Assembly: GCA_947475735.1 (NCBI GenBank)
Contig: CANJLQ010000004.1
Span: forward strand, 1 to 64,000
Direction: 5' to 3'
Source: Caulobacteraceae bacterium
GTDB taxonomy: Bacteria > Pseudomonadota > Alphaproteobacteria > Caulobacterales > Caulobacteraceae
Length of the DNA stretch: 64,000 nucleotides
In this document: one piece after another, positions 27,426-35,837 of the stretch
How positions within the stretch are numbered: position 1 is the stretch's first letter
Layout: the number at the start of each line of letters is the position of its first letter
Notes under the pieces: generated by a model
Database searches by the model: none
What the model saw: only the letters and a program-made list of their open reading frames with translations
What the model was told of the DNA's origin: nothing
Translations under genes and position numbers: made by a program

Positions 27426-29143
27426 CCTATTACAGCAACGCCAACCCCGATCTGCTGGCCAAGATCCCGGTGACGGCGAAGCGTGTGCTGGAGATCGGAT
27501 GCGGCACCGGCGGCTTCGCCCGCGCCTATCGCGACATCAATCCGTCCGCGGAATACTGGGGCGTCGAGCTCTTTCCGGAGGCGGCTCAAGAGGCGCGAGG
27601 CGTGCTGAACCAGGTGGTGCTGGGCAGTATCGAGGACGCGGCCGTTCTCGCCGAGCTGGACGCGCGGCGCGGGGACCGGCGGTTCGATGTGCTGATCTTC
27701 GGCGACGTGCTGGAGCACCTGCTCGACCCTTGGCGCGTGCTGGAGACCCTGCGCGAACGGATGGAGCCGGGCGCGGTCGTCGCCGTCTGCATCCCCAACG
27801 TCGGCCACTGGAGCCTGGTGCGCGAGCAGTTGCTGGGGCGCTGGAACTATGCCGATGCGGGCCTGCTGGACCGGACCCATCTGCGCTTCTTCAGCCGCGA
27901 CACGGCGGTCGACATGTTGTCCAGGGCCGGGTGGACCCCGCTGGACGCCGACCCTCGCGTCCTGTGGCCGGAAAAGACCGAAGCGGCCGTCAAGGCCCTG
28001 ACGCCGGCGGCCCTGGCCTTCGGCGGCGACGCGGAAAAGGCCAGGCGCGACCTGTCGGCCTTCCAGTGGGTTCTGCGCGGCGTGAACGGGCCCCTGCCCT
28101 CGCGCCTGGCCGTGGCGGCGCTGGGCATGAAGAAGGTGGGCGGCGTGACCGAAGCGCGGGTCGATCACCCCATGGCGGCGCTGGCCAGCCTGCCGTCGGT
28201 TCACGCATCCTGGGGCGCGGGGACCGTGACGCTGCCCTCCGGCTCCGCGCCGGGCGTGTTCGTTCTGCACCGCCAGTTCCTGAACGGGGACGCCCTGACC
28301 GGCCATGTCGAGGGCCTGATCCAGAAGGGCTGGACGATCGTGTCCGACATGGACGACGACCCGCACCACTGGCCGGGCTATGTTGACTCCGACTTCCGCG
28401 CCTTCCGAGGGGTTCATGCGGTAACCGTCTCGACCCCGGCGATGGCCGAGATGATGCGCCAGTGGAACCCCAACCTCGCCATCTTCCCCAATGCCGCCGC
28501 GCGCCTGCCCGACGTTCCGGCGACGACGCCCAAGGCCGGGGCCCGGATGCGGCTGTTCTTCGGCGCGTTGAACCGCGAGAACGACTGGGGCCCCGTGCGT
28601 GATCAGATCATGGCCCTGGCGGTCGCCCACGCCGACCGGATCGAGTGGGTGGTGGTGCATGACCAGGCCTTCTTCGACGCCTTGCCGGCCGAGGCCGCCA
28701 AGACCTTCCACCCCACCCTGCCCCATCCGAAATTCATGTCGGCCCTGGCCGGCTGCGACATCGCCCTGCTGCCGCTTTCCGACACGCCCTTCAACCGGCT
28801 GAAGTCGGACCTGAAGCTGGTGGAGTGCGCCTCGGCCGGAGTGGTGCCGGTCTGTTCGCGGCTGATCTACGCCGACGATCCGGCCCATGCCGACTTCGCC
28901 GTCTTCGCGCAGACCCCTGCGGACTGGCATCAAGCGCTGCTGGGCCTGATCGCCTCGCCCGACGAGGTTCGGCGTCGACGCGACCTCGGCCGAGCCCATG
29001 TCGCGGCCCACCGGATGCACGCCCAGGACGCCGCCCGCCGCGAAGCCTTCTATCGCGACATCGTCGCCCGGCGCGACGACCTCGAGGTCCAGCGTCAGGC
29101 CCGTCTGGCCGCGATGACGCCCCGCCTGCCCGAAACCGTCTGA
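27422..29143 (+). CDS. Fused methyltransferase-glycosyltransferase
   Basis: A 573-aa protein with two catalytic parts. Residues 1-200 form a class I methyltransferase: RVLEIGCGTGGFARAY, FGDVLEHLLDPWRVLE, VVAVCIPNVGHWSLV and DRTHLRFFS. Residues about 240-560 look like a GT-B glycosyltransferase, with TIVSDMDDDPHHWPGY, LFFGALNRENDW and LKSDLKLVECASAGVVPVCS, the last resembling the donor-binding helix of GT4. The fusion would let one protein add and cap a sugar. It overlaps the sulfotransferase-like gene upstream (ATGA). Confidence 0.82.
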   Translation: MTYYSNANPDLLAKIPVTAKRVLEIGCGTGGFARAYRDINPSAEYWGVELFPEAAQEARGVLNQVVLGSIEDAAVLAELDARRGDRRFDVLIFGDVLEHLLDPWRVLETLRERMEPGAVVAVCIPNVGHWSLVREQLLGRWNYADAGLLDRTHLRFFSRDTAVDMLSRAGWTPLDADPRVLWPEKTEAAVKALTPAALAFGGDAEKARRDLSAFQWVLRGVNGPLPSRLAVAALGMKKVGGVTEARVDHPMAALASLPSVHASWGAGTVTLPSGSAPGVFVLHRQFLNGDALTGHVEGLIQKGWTIVSDMDDDPHHWPGYVDSDFRAFRGVHAVTVSTPAMAEMMRQWNPNLAIFPNAAARLPDVPATTPKAGARMRLFFGALNRENDWGPVRDQIMALAVAHADRIEWVVVHDQAFFDALPAEAAKTFHPTLPHPKFMSALAGCDIALLPLSDTPFNRLKSDLKLVECASAGVVPVCSRLIYADDPAHADFAVFAQTPADWHQALLGLIASPDEVRRRRDLGRAHVAAHRMHAQDAARREAFYRDIVARRDDLEVQRQARLAAMTPRLPETV

Positions 29144-29153
29144 GCGAGTGACC

Positions 29154-29735
29154 ATGTCCCAACTGAACCTCGGCTGCGGCTTCGACAAGCGCGAGGGCTG
29201 GATCAACGCCGACGGCTTCAAGGAGTGCGAACCCGACGTCCTGATGGACATCGAGACCTTCCCCTGGCCGTTCCAGGACGACCAGTTCGACCGCATCCTG
29301 ATGAAGCACGTGCTCGAGCACGTCGGGGCGACATTCCCCGATTTTCGCGCCGTCATGCGCGAGCTGTACCGGGTGCTGAAACCGGGCGGGGTGCTGGAGA
29401 TCCATGTCCCCCACTTCCGTCATGACACCTACTGGTCCGACCCCACCCACGTCCGGGCCTTCACGCCCTTGACGTTCGAGATGATGTCGAAGGCCAAGAA
29501 CGACGACTGGATCGCACGGCGCGCCAACTACACCATGCTGGCCTATGCCCTGGGCGTGGACTTCGAGGTCGTCAGCGCGGTCCAGGTCTATGACAACGCC
29601 TGGCTGGAAAAGGAACGCCGGGGCGAGATCGACCGGGCGGGCCTGCGTCGTGCCGCCAACGAGACCTGGAACGTCGTCCGTGAACTGCACATGCAGGTCC
29701 GGGCCGTAAAGCCGTGGTCGGGGCCGGCGACCTAA
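29154..29735 (+). CDS. Small SAM-dependent methyltransferase
   Basis: The 193-aa protein begins MSQLNLGCGFDKREGWINAD, a compressed SAM-binding loop typical of short methyltransferases in polysaccharide loci. LMDIETFPWPFQDDQFDRIL and MKHVLEHVG follow, then LKPGGVLEIHVPHF. The ATG at 29154 was preferred over a GTG six bases upstream. It is the last gene of the long rightward block and its end overlaps the convergent glycosyltransferase by 4 nt. Target probably the glycan; not determined. Confidence 0.82.
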   Translation: MSQLNLGCGFDKREGWINADGFKECEPDVLMDIETFPWPFQDDQFDRILMKHVLEHVGATFPDFRAVMRELYRVLKPGGVLEIHVPHFRHDTYWSDPTHVRAFTPLTFEMMSKAKNDDWIARRANYTMLAYALGVDFEVVSAVQVYDNAWLEKERRGEIDRAGLRRAANETWNVVRELHMQVRAVKPWSGPAT

Positions 29736-31393
29736 TCCGGGGACCAGTCCAGGATGCCCGCCTTGGCCATCCACATCAGGCTGAGCACGATCCGCTTGCG
29801 GCGCGGGACGGGGAACGGTTCCAGGATCGCGCGGACGGTGAGCCCATCGGTCGCGGCGATGGCGGCCAGAAGCTGAAGCTCCTCGTCGGCCGTCGCGCGG
29901 CGGTTGGCGGCGAACTGATCCAGCCAGAGCGTGGCGGACCGTTCCAGATCCGTCGTCGCGGCCCCCTCCGCCAGCCTCAAACGGTCCCCGAACCCGAGAA
30001 CGCGACTGGCGAACCCGGAAAAATCCTTGAACGGATCACCCTTCACCGGATGCGGTCGGCGCGGCCTCTCGGGAGCCTTCGCACGGATCGCCGACAGCTC
30101 TTCTGACAGGGCGACATACTGCGGAGCGACCACACGCCAGTCGAAGGTCTCGGCGATGCGCCGCCGTCCCGCCTCGCCCTGGCGGCGACGCAGCTCGGGC
30201 GAGCGGATCAGGCCCGCGATCGCCTCGGCGGCTCGACCGACATGGACGGCCGTGTACTGGGCCACTGTGCCGACGTAGCTCTGGTACGAGGTGACCCCCA
30301 GGGCGTGGCTGGTCGTCGGTTCCTGCAGCAGGTCATGGGCCGGGGCCCCGAGCGTCGGGATCAGGGCGCCCTCGATGCCGTCGCGCACGGTGTAGCGATA
30401 GCCGTCCCAGTCCGACACCACGACCGGCAGTCCCGCCGCCATGGCCTCCAGCGGGGTGATGCCGAAGGTCTCCTGGATATTGTCGACCAAGGAGACGAAG
30501 ACGTCGGACGCCGCCCACATCTCCTTCACCAGACCCGCGTCATTGCCGTCCAGCAGATGCAGGTCGACGTCCGGGGCATAGGCTGCCGCTGCCGCGCGGT
30601 ACCGGGCCTCATCGTCCGCGCCGCCGGGGAACCAGCCGACCATGGCAAAATGGACCCGCGCGCCCGTGGCCCGCGCCGCGTCCTGGACCGCCCTGAACAT
30701 CGGCTGGGGGAAGGCCTTTTCGAAGAAAGACAGCCGGCCGACCCACAGCACGACCACATCGTCGGGTCCGGCCCCCAGCGCCTCACGCCGGGTCGCGCGC
30801 ACGGCGGGGCGATCCGCGGCCGCCGAGAACACATCGCCGTAGACGCCCAGCGGCAAGAGGGGCAGCTGCGGGCGAGCGGGCCGCGTCCCGCCGAAGCGGT
30901 CCGCCAGATAGTCCTCCCAGTCGTCGAACATCCGGATCATGGCCGACTGGATCGAGGGGCTGGTGCAGATCACCGCGTCCCAGGGGTGGGTCGGGCCGAT
31001 CACCGCCATGGCGATCTCCTGACGCATGGCGGGCGGGGCGATGGTGTGGATCAGGCCCATCAGGCTGTAGGCCGTCTCACCCACCACATGGCGCCGGACC
31101 CAGGCCAGTTCGTCGATCTTGGGCCCGCCGCGCAGGACGGCCCCCGCCTCCCTGGCCCGGGCCTGGTTCAGGACCGAGGTTGCCTGGATGTCGATCTTGC
31201 CGCCCTCGGGCCCCAGAAGGCCGTCGCGGATCTGGTCGCCGGTCACCGCCACATGGGTCAGGACATCCAGCCGGTCGAGGCCGCCGTGCCGGGCCAGGGC
31301 CTGGAACAGTTCGACATTGGCGACCTGCATGCCGAAGACGTTCGCGCCCCGGCCGGCCTTGCCGGCGGGGTGATGGATGGCCAGTCGCTTCAT
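29732..31393 (-). CDS. GT4-family glycosyltransferase with C-terminal extension (paralogue 2 of 3)
   Basis: A 553-aa GT-B enzyme. VLWVGRLSFFEKAFPQ begins the donor half; LVDNIQETFGITPLEAMAAG carries the E-x7-E motif and SDWDGYRYTVRDG follows. The N-terminal half includes MGLIHTIAPPAMR and DAVICTSPSIQSA, matching positions in the copies at 21524 and 33772. After the core, about 100 residues of helical sequence end LSLMWMAKAGIL, matching the tails of those copies. Its start overlaps the stop of the upstream acyltransferase gene (ATGA). It would transfer one sugar in the surface polysaccharide; donor unknown. Confidence 0.85.
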   Translation of the reverse strand: MKRLAIHHPAGKAGRGANVFGMQVANVELFQALARHGGLDRLDVLTHVAVTGDQIRDGLLGPEGGKIDIQATSVLNQARAREAGAVLRGGPKIDELAWVRRHVVGETAYSLMGLIHTIAPPAMRQEIAMAVIGPTHPWDAVICTSPSIQSAMIRMFDDWEDYLADRFGGTRPARPQLPLLPLGVYGDVFSAAADRPAVRATRREALGAGPDDVVVLWVGRLSFFEKAFPQPMFRAVQDAARATGARVHFAMVGWFPGGADDEARYRAAAAAYAPDVDLHLLDGNDAGLVKEMWAASDVFVSLVDNIQETFGITPLEAMAAGLPVVVSDWDGYRYTVRDGIEGALIPTLGAPAHDLLQEPTTSHALGVTSYQSYVGTVAQYTAVHVGRAAEAIAGLIRSPELRRRQGEAGRRRIAETFDWRVVAPQYVALSEELSAIRAKAPERPRRPHPVKGDPFKDFSGFASRVLGFGDRLRLAEGAATTDLERSATLWLDQFAANRRATADEELQLLAAIAATDGLTVRAILEPFPVPRRKRIVLSLMWMAKAGILDWSPD

Positions 31394-32208
31394 CGACCGA
31401 ACAGTCGCCAGCCCCGGCGCGGCGGGGGTTCGACCGCGACGGGCGCGTCGAGGTCCAGGTCGCGCGACCAGGCGACGTCGTTGCGCATCACCCGCGCGGG
31501 CGCGCCACCGACAAGGCTGTGTGGTGGGACCTCACCCGACACGATCGAGCCCGCCGCCGTGATCGCGCCGTGGCCGATCCGGGCCCCCTTCATCACCATG
31601 GTGCGCAGGCCCAGCCAGACGTGATCGCCAATCTCCACCGGTCGGCCCGGGTTGATCCGCGCGCCGCTGACCCGGTCGCGGATCGGGTGAATGTCGCTGA
31701 CGGAGACATAGACCTGCGACGAGATCATGCAGTCCTCTCCGATCGACAGGGTCAGGGGCTCGTGCAGCTGCAACGAGCCCTGCACCATGGTGGTCCGGGC
31801 CCCCACGGTCAGGGTCGCGCCGTCCGTGATCAGATTGGCGAAGCCGTGCAGCCAGGTCTCGGGCCCGATGCGGATGCGATTGCCGTTGCCCCGAATGACG
31901 ATGTTCATGCCGAGGCGCGCGCCCGAGGCGATCTCCACGACGTTATCGTCGCCCTCGATCAGCAGGGAGGCATCCGAGCGCTTGCCGATGTCGGGCACGG
32001 TCGCGCCGAAGCCCGCGGGGGCATAGCGTTCCAGGGTCGCCCCCGATGCGATGGTCAGGCGGTTCCGGGCACCCGTCACCTCGATCCGGCCGGACAGGGC
32101 GCAGTCCGGGGCCAGGTCGATGACGTTGCCCTCACCGCGCGAGGACACGCCCGCCTTGAACGGGGCCGACCCCGGTTCGTCCGTTGCCTTGATCCTGTGG
32201 GTCGCCAT
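31390..32208 (-). CDS. Hexapeptide-repeat acyltransferase
   Basis: A 272-aa protein with a left-handed beta-helix made of imperfect hexapeptide repeats across residues about 30-240 (NVIDLAPDCALSG, then NIVIRGNGNRIRIG). The C-terminal part has the acyltransferase coil: DIHPIRDR, VEIGDHVWLG, GARIGHGAITAAGSIVSG and VPPHSLVGGAPARVMR, with the catalytic-type His in the SDIHP string. It would O- or N-acetylate a sugar of the glycan. ATG at 32208 was chosen; a GTG at 32220 would add four residues. The gene overlaps the glycosyltransferase downstream by 4 nt. Confidence 0.82.
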   Translation of the reverse strand: MATHRIKATDEPGSAPFKAGVSSRGEGNVIDLAPDCALSGRIEVTGARNRLTIASGATLERYAPAGFGATVPDIGKRSDASLLIEGDDNVVEIASGARLGMNIVIRGNGNRIRIGPETWLHGFANLITDGATLTVGARTTMVQGSLQLHEPLTLSIGEDCMISSQVYVSVSDIHPIRDRVSGARINPGRPVEIGDHVWLGLRTMVMKGARIGHGAITAAGSIVSGEVPPHSLVGGAPARVMRNDVAWSRDLDLDAPVAVEPPPRRGWRLFGR

Positions 32209-32309
32209 CGGACGGGACACTAGCGGGACTGTGGCTTCGCGCCAACGTCATCACGGGTTCGGTGTTGACCCGTCCCCGGCTTGCGGCACAAGAGGACAGG
32301 CGCGCAACG

Positions 32310-33578
32310 ATGGCCGCCGCAGCGAAAGCTCCGTCCTTGGCCGCAAAGCGTATCCTGTTCGTCCATCAGAACTTTCCGGGCCAGTTCCCGCACATCGCCG
32401 ACGGCTGTCTGGCTGCGGGCTACAAGGTGGCGGCCGTCGCGGGGCCCACGGGGAAGAACCGGCCGGGCATCGACGTGCGTCGCTGGAAACTGTCGCGCGG
32501 CTCCACGCCGGGGCTGTTCGAGCCGGCCACGCGGGCCGAGGCCGATCTGCTCCGCGCCGATGCGGCTGCCCATCTGGCGGCCCAGTTCAAGGCCGACGGC
32601 TTCGTCCCCGACCTGATCATCGGACACCCCGGATGGGGCGAGACGATCCATATGCACGAGGTCTTCCCCGGCGTGCCGATCATCCTGTTCGGGGAGTTCT
32701 TCTACAAGTCGCGCGGGGCCGACGTCGGCTTCGACCTGGAGTTCGAGAACCGCACCTTCACCGACGACCTGCGCTCCAGCGCCAAGAACATCGGCATGGC
32801 GGGGGCCTGCTCGACCGCGGACGTGATCGTCTGCCCCACGCCCTTCCAGGCCTCGACCCACCCCAAGGCCTTCCAGCCCATGATCCGGGTGTTCCACGAG
32901 GGCGTCGACATCGCCAAATCGGGCCGCAAGACGGGCGGCGCCCTGAAGATGCCGAACGGCACGGTTCTGGACGGATCGACGCCCGTGATCACCTTCATCA
33001 ACCGCAATTTCGAGCGGCTGAGGGGCTTTCACATCTTCATGCGAGCCCTGCCGGCGCTGATGCAGGCGCGACCGGACGCCCATGTCATCGTCATCGGCGC
33101 GGACGACGGCAAGGGCTATGGCGGCCAGCTGCCGGACGGCCAGACCTGGAAGGGAAAGATGCTGGCCGAGGTCGGGGACAGGCTGGATCTGAACCGCCTG
33201 CACTTCACCGGCAAGGTGCCGCATCCCCAAATGCTCGCGGCCCTGTCGATGTCCTGGGCCCACGTCTACTACACCTATCCCTTCGTCCTCTCCTGGTCGC
33301 TGGTCGAGGCGATGGCGAGTGAGTGCCTGATCCTGGGATCGGACACCGCGCCGGTGCGGGACGCGATCACCTCGGGCCAGGAGGGGATCCTGAACGACTT
33401 CTTCGACGTCGAGGCGCTGTCGAACGCCATGATCGATGCCTGCGCCAACCCCGACCGCTACACCGCTCTGCGCAAGGCGGCGCGGGAGAAGGCGCTGCGT
33501 CTCTTCGACCGGGAAACGGTCGGCGTGCCGAAATGGCTGGAGCTGATCCGCGAGCTGATCGGGCCGGCCCAGGGCTAA
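32310..33578 (+). CDS. GT4-family glycosyltransferase (FVHQNFPGQF type)
   Basis: A 422-aa GT-B enzyme. The start RILFVHQNFPGQFPHIADG is characteristic of one GT4 subfamily. The middle has LIIGHPGWGETIHMHEVFP and LFGEFFYKSRGADVGFD. The donor half runs from VITFINRNFERLRGFHIFMR to FVLSWSLVEAMASECLILGSD with its E-A-M motif. It is divergent from the acyltransferase gene and shares no long stretch with the three GT4 paralogues. The ATG at 32310 has only a distant purine run upstream. It probably acts in the same polysaccharide assembly. Confidence 0.87.
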   Translation: MAAAAKAPSLAAKRILFVHQNFPGQFPHIADGCLAAGYKVAAVAGPTGKNRPGIDVRRWKLSRGSTPGLFEPATRAEADLLRADAAAHLAAQFKADGFVPDLIIGHPGWGETIHMHEVFPGVPIILFGEFFYKSRGADVGFDLEFENRTFTDDLRSSAKNIGMAGACSTADVIVCPTPFQASTHPKAFQPMIRVFHEGVDIAKSGRKTGGALKMPNGTVLDGSTPVITFINRNFERLRGFHIFMRALPALMQARPDAHVIVIGADDGKGYGGQLPDGQTWKGKMLAEVGDRLDLNRLHFTGKVPHPQMLAALSMSWAHVYYTYPFVLSWSLVEAMASECLILGSDTAPVRDAITSGQEGILNDFFDVEALSNAMIDACANPDRYTALRKAAREKALRLFDRETVGVPKWLELIRELIGPAQG

Positions 33579-33771
33579 GCTATGCCGCACTTGTGATCGC
33601 TGGCGGACTTAAAAGTCGTTTCGCGCCGGGAATGGCCTTTCACACCGGCTTGGCTTGTGGCATTTAACGGGCTCGGCTTGTTCTCCAGCGGGCTGTGTCA
33701 CTTCGGCCGGGTTCTTCGCTTTCGCGGGGGGCCCGGCCGATTGGCTTTTGGGGGCTCGGTTTTCGAGCCTG
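33579..33771. other. Intergenic region between convergent glycosyltransferase genes, with a hairpin
   Basis: No gene is visible in this 193-nt gap. A perfect 6-bp stem with a 5-nt loop lies at 33753-33769 (GGCTCG, loop GTTTT, CGAGCC), just past the stop of the minus-strand gene. It lacks a clear U-tract in either direction, so a terminator role is only possible. The stretch is less GC-rich than its surroundings. Confidence 0.35.
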
Positions 33772-35451
33772 TCAGGCGATGTGGGATCCGCGCGGAAGCA
33801 GGGTCAGGACGTCGTATTTCACCATCCACAGCAGGCCCCGTTCCAGGAAGGGCCGACGGCCGGGCTCGGCGTCCGCGATCAGGTCGCGGATGCTCTTCTG
33901 GGAGCCGTCGGACAGGGCCTCGACGACCTTCAGGGCCTCGTCCTTCGAGGGCCCGGTGAACCCGCCGAAGGTCGTCAGCTTCATGGCCATGAGCGCCTCA
34001 ACGTCGGCGACGGAGCGGCCGGGGGTCAGCATCAGCAGGGTCGAGGGGCTGGACCACTCGGTGGCATAGCCGCCGAACAGGTGGAAGGGATCGAGGCGGC
34101 GGGGGTTCGGGGCCAGGTTCCGGGGCATGGCCGGCAGGGGCGCGGCGGCCTTTCGGCGTCGCGCCATCTCGGTCCACAGCGCCTCGTACTGCGGGATGAC
34201 GGCGGACCAGTCGAACAGGGAGCGGGCGCGGGCCTGGGCGGCCTGGCCCATGCGGCGACGCAGGTCCTCGTTCTCGATCAGGTCCAGCAACCCCTGCGCA
34301 GCCTCGTCGACCGAGACGGCGATGACCTGGCTGGCCGCGCCGACGTAGAGATCGTAGCTGATCCACTCATTGGCATGGCGATAGGCCAGATCGCGGCCGG
34401 CACCGGCGCGCGGGGCATAGGTGGCGGCGCGGAAGCCGTCGATGCCGTGACGCAGGGTGTCACGATAGCCGTCCCAGTCGGAGACCACGCCGGGCAGGCC
34501 GGCGGCCATGGCCTCGAGCGGGGTCAGGCCGAACGTCTCCTGGATGTTGTCCGACAGGGAGATGAACAGGTCGGCGACCGACCAGATCGAGAACCGCGTC
34601 CCCGCCTCGCGCCCGTCGACGTGGCGATAGCCGACCGAGGGGCACAGGGCGCGGCATTCGTCGTGATAGGTTTTTTCATTCTCCACGCTGGTGCCCCAGC
34701 CGGCCTGGACCCAGACCACCTGTCTGGCCGTCCGCTTGGCCGCCTTCTCCAGGGCCATGGCCATGGGCAGGGGGTTCATCTTCACCGCCGGATTGAAGCG
34801 ACCCATGTAGAGGACGACCACGGCATCCTCGGCGATGTCCAGTCGATCGCGCCAGGCCTTCCGCTGCTCGGGCGTGGTCGAGAAATCCTCGGTGTTGATG
34901 GCCAGGGGGATGGTGACCAGGCTGGGCGTGGAGACGCGGGTGGCGCCCAGGCGTTCCTCCAGATCGGTGCGGACGGCCTCCAGTTCGATCTCGACGGAAG
35001 CCCGGACCGCGCTCGATGTGCAGATCAGCGTGTCCCAGGGATCGACCGGCGCGCTCATCAGGTCGGCGATGGAATCCATGATGTCCATCGAGGCCGTCGT
35101 ATGGGTGATGCCGCTGATGCCGTAGCCGCGGCGCAGACCGGCCATGTTCCGCCGCCAGCCCTCGCGCGCCACATTGGGCTGGGGCAGGTGGACGTTGCCG
35201 GCGCGGGCGAGGCCGGAGCGATCGGCGCGGGGGACCCAGGTGATCGGCCGGTTCAGATCGCCCAGCTCGGACAGGGCCTCCTGCAGCGCCTCGGGCTTGC
35301 GGGCGGCGACGTTCCAGAAGGACCAGCGGGGGGCGCCGGAGTGGCGCAGATAACCACGCAGGAAGCTCTCGCCCGCCGACTGACGCCCCATCAGGGCCCG
35401 GCCCTTGGTGTCGAAGGCCTCTGGATTCAGATAGATGGCAACGTCGGACAT
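33772..35451 (-). CDS. GT4-family glycosyltransferase with C-terminal extension (paralogue 3 of 3)
   Basis: The 559-aa protein shares its N-terminus with the copy at 21524 (ALMGRQSAGESFLRGYLRH here) and also GITHTTASMDIMDSI and DTLICTSSAVRAS. The donor half has VLYMGRFNPAVKMNPLP, LSDNIQETFGLTPLEAMAAG and VSDWDGYRDTLRHG. The C-terminal extension ends RGLLWMVKYDVL, matching both paralogues. The gene stands alone on the minus strand, separated from the RTX gene by a strong terminator and a repeat cluster, so it probably has its own promoter in 35452-35767. It likely builds the same glycan. Confidence 0.85.
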   Translation of the reverse strand: MSDVAIYLNPEAFDTKGRALMGRQSAGESFLRGYLRHSGAPRWSFWNVAARKPEALQEALSELGDLNRPITWVPRADRSGLARAGNVHLPQPNVAREGWRRNMAGLRRGYGISGITHTTASMDIMDSIADLMSAPVDPWDTLICTSSAVRASVEIELEAVRTDLEERLGATRVSTPSLVTIPLAINTEDFSTTPEQRKAWRDRLDIAEDAVVVLYMGRFNPAVKMNPLPMAMALEKAAKRTARQVVWVQAGWGTSVENEKTYHDECRALCPSVGYRHVDGREAGTRFSIWSVADLFISLSDNIQETFGLTPLEAMAAGLPGVVSDWDGYRDTLRHGIDGFRAATYAPRAGAGRDLAYRHANEWISYDLYVGAASQVIAVSVDEAAQGLLDLIENEDLRRRMGQAAQARARSLFDWSAVIPQYEALWTEMARRRKAAAPLPAMPRNLAPNPRRLDPFHLFGGYATEWSSPSTLLMLTPGRSVADVEALMAMKLTTFGGFTGPSKDEALKVVEALSDGSQKSIRDLIADAEPGRRPFLERGLLWMVKYDVLTLLPRGSHIA

Positions 35452-35543
35452 GGATGGACGTGGGCCTCCCCGACCCGACTGACACCGTCCTGTCTAGAGG
35501 CTGGCCGGAGCGAGCGGAAGGGGCGAGCCGGTTCGCGTATCGG

Positions 35544-35662
35544 GTGCGGACCGTCTCAACCGTGCGAACCGCGACAGCCGCAAAGCGGGTGCGAACCGTC
35601 TGAAACGTCTGAAACGTGCGAACCCGACCGACCGGATCGGAGCGGAAAACAGCGTGCGAACC
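35544..35662. repeat. Iterated nonamer GTGCGAACC, five copies
   Basis: The nonamer GTGCGAACC occurs at 35562, 35589, 35616 and 35654, with a one-mismatch copy (GTGCGGACC) at 35544. The copies at 35544, 35589 and 35654 are each followed by CGTCT-(C/G)-AA. Start-to-start distances are 18, 27, 27 and 38 nt. The cluster lies 93-230 nt upstream of the start of the minus-strand glycosyltransferase and beyond the RTX gene terminator. Iterated direct repeats in a promoter position could be protein-binding sites; a decayed minisatellite is the simpler alternative. Confidence 0.75.
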
Positions 35663-35770
35663 GTCTGAAATGTCTGAATCGGCACCTCCTCTCCACAAGG
35701 CGACAGCTGGAGAGCGAGGCTAGCAGCCGGGTGCGTCAGATCCGGTCGCAGGCGAATCCGGCACCGGACA

Positions 35771-35803
35771 AAAGAAAGGGGCCGCTCCTTTCGGAGCGGC
35801 CCC
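35771..35803 (-). terminator. Rho-independent terminator of the RTX gene
   Basis: A perfect 11-bp stem (GGGGCCGCTCC paired with GGAGCGGCCCC, 4-nt loop) occupies 35778-35803. Read on the minus strand it is followed by CTTTCTTTTG, a U-rich tract. It lies 35 nt past the stop of the RTX gene. A second short hairpin (CGAACC-TTC-GGTTCG, 35814-35828) sits between it and the stop. The strength of the stem fits the need to end a highly expressed gene. Confidence 0.9.
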
Positions 35804-35837
35804 AGACTTTGTTCGAACCTTCGGTTCGGCAGGCTTC

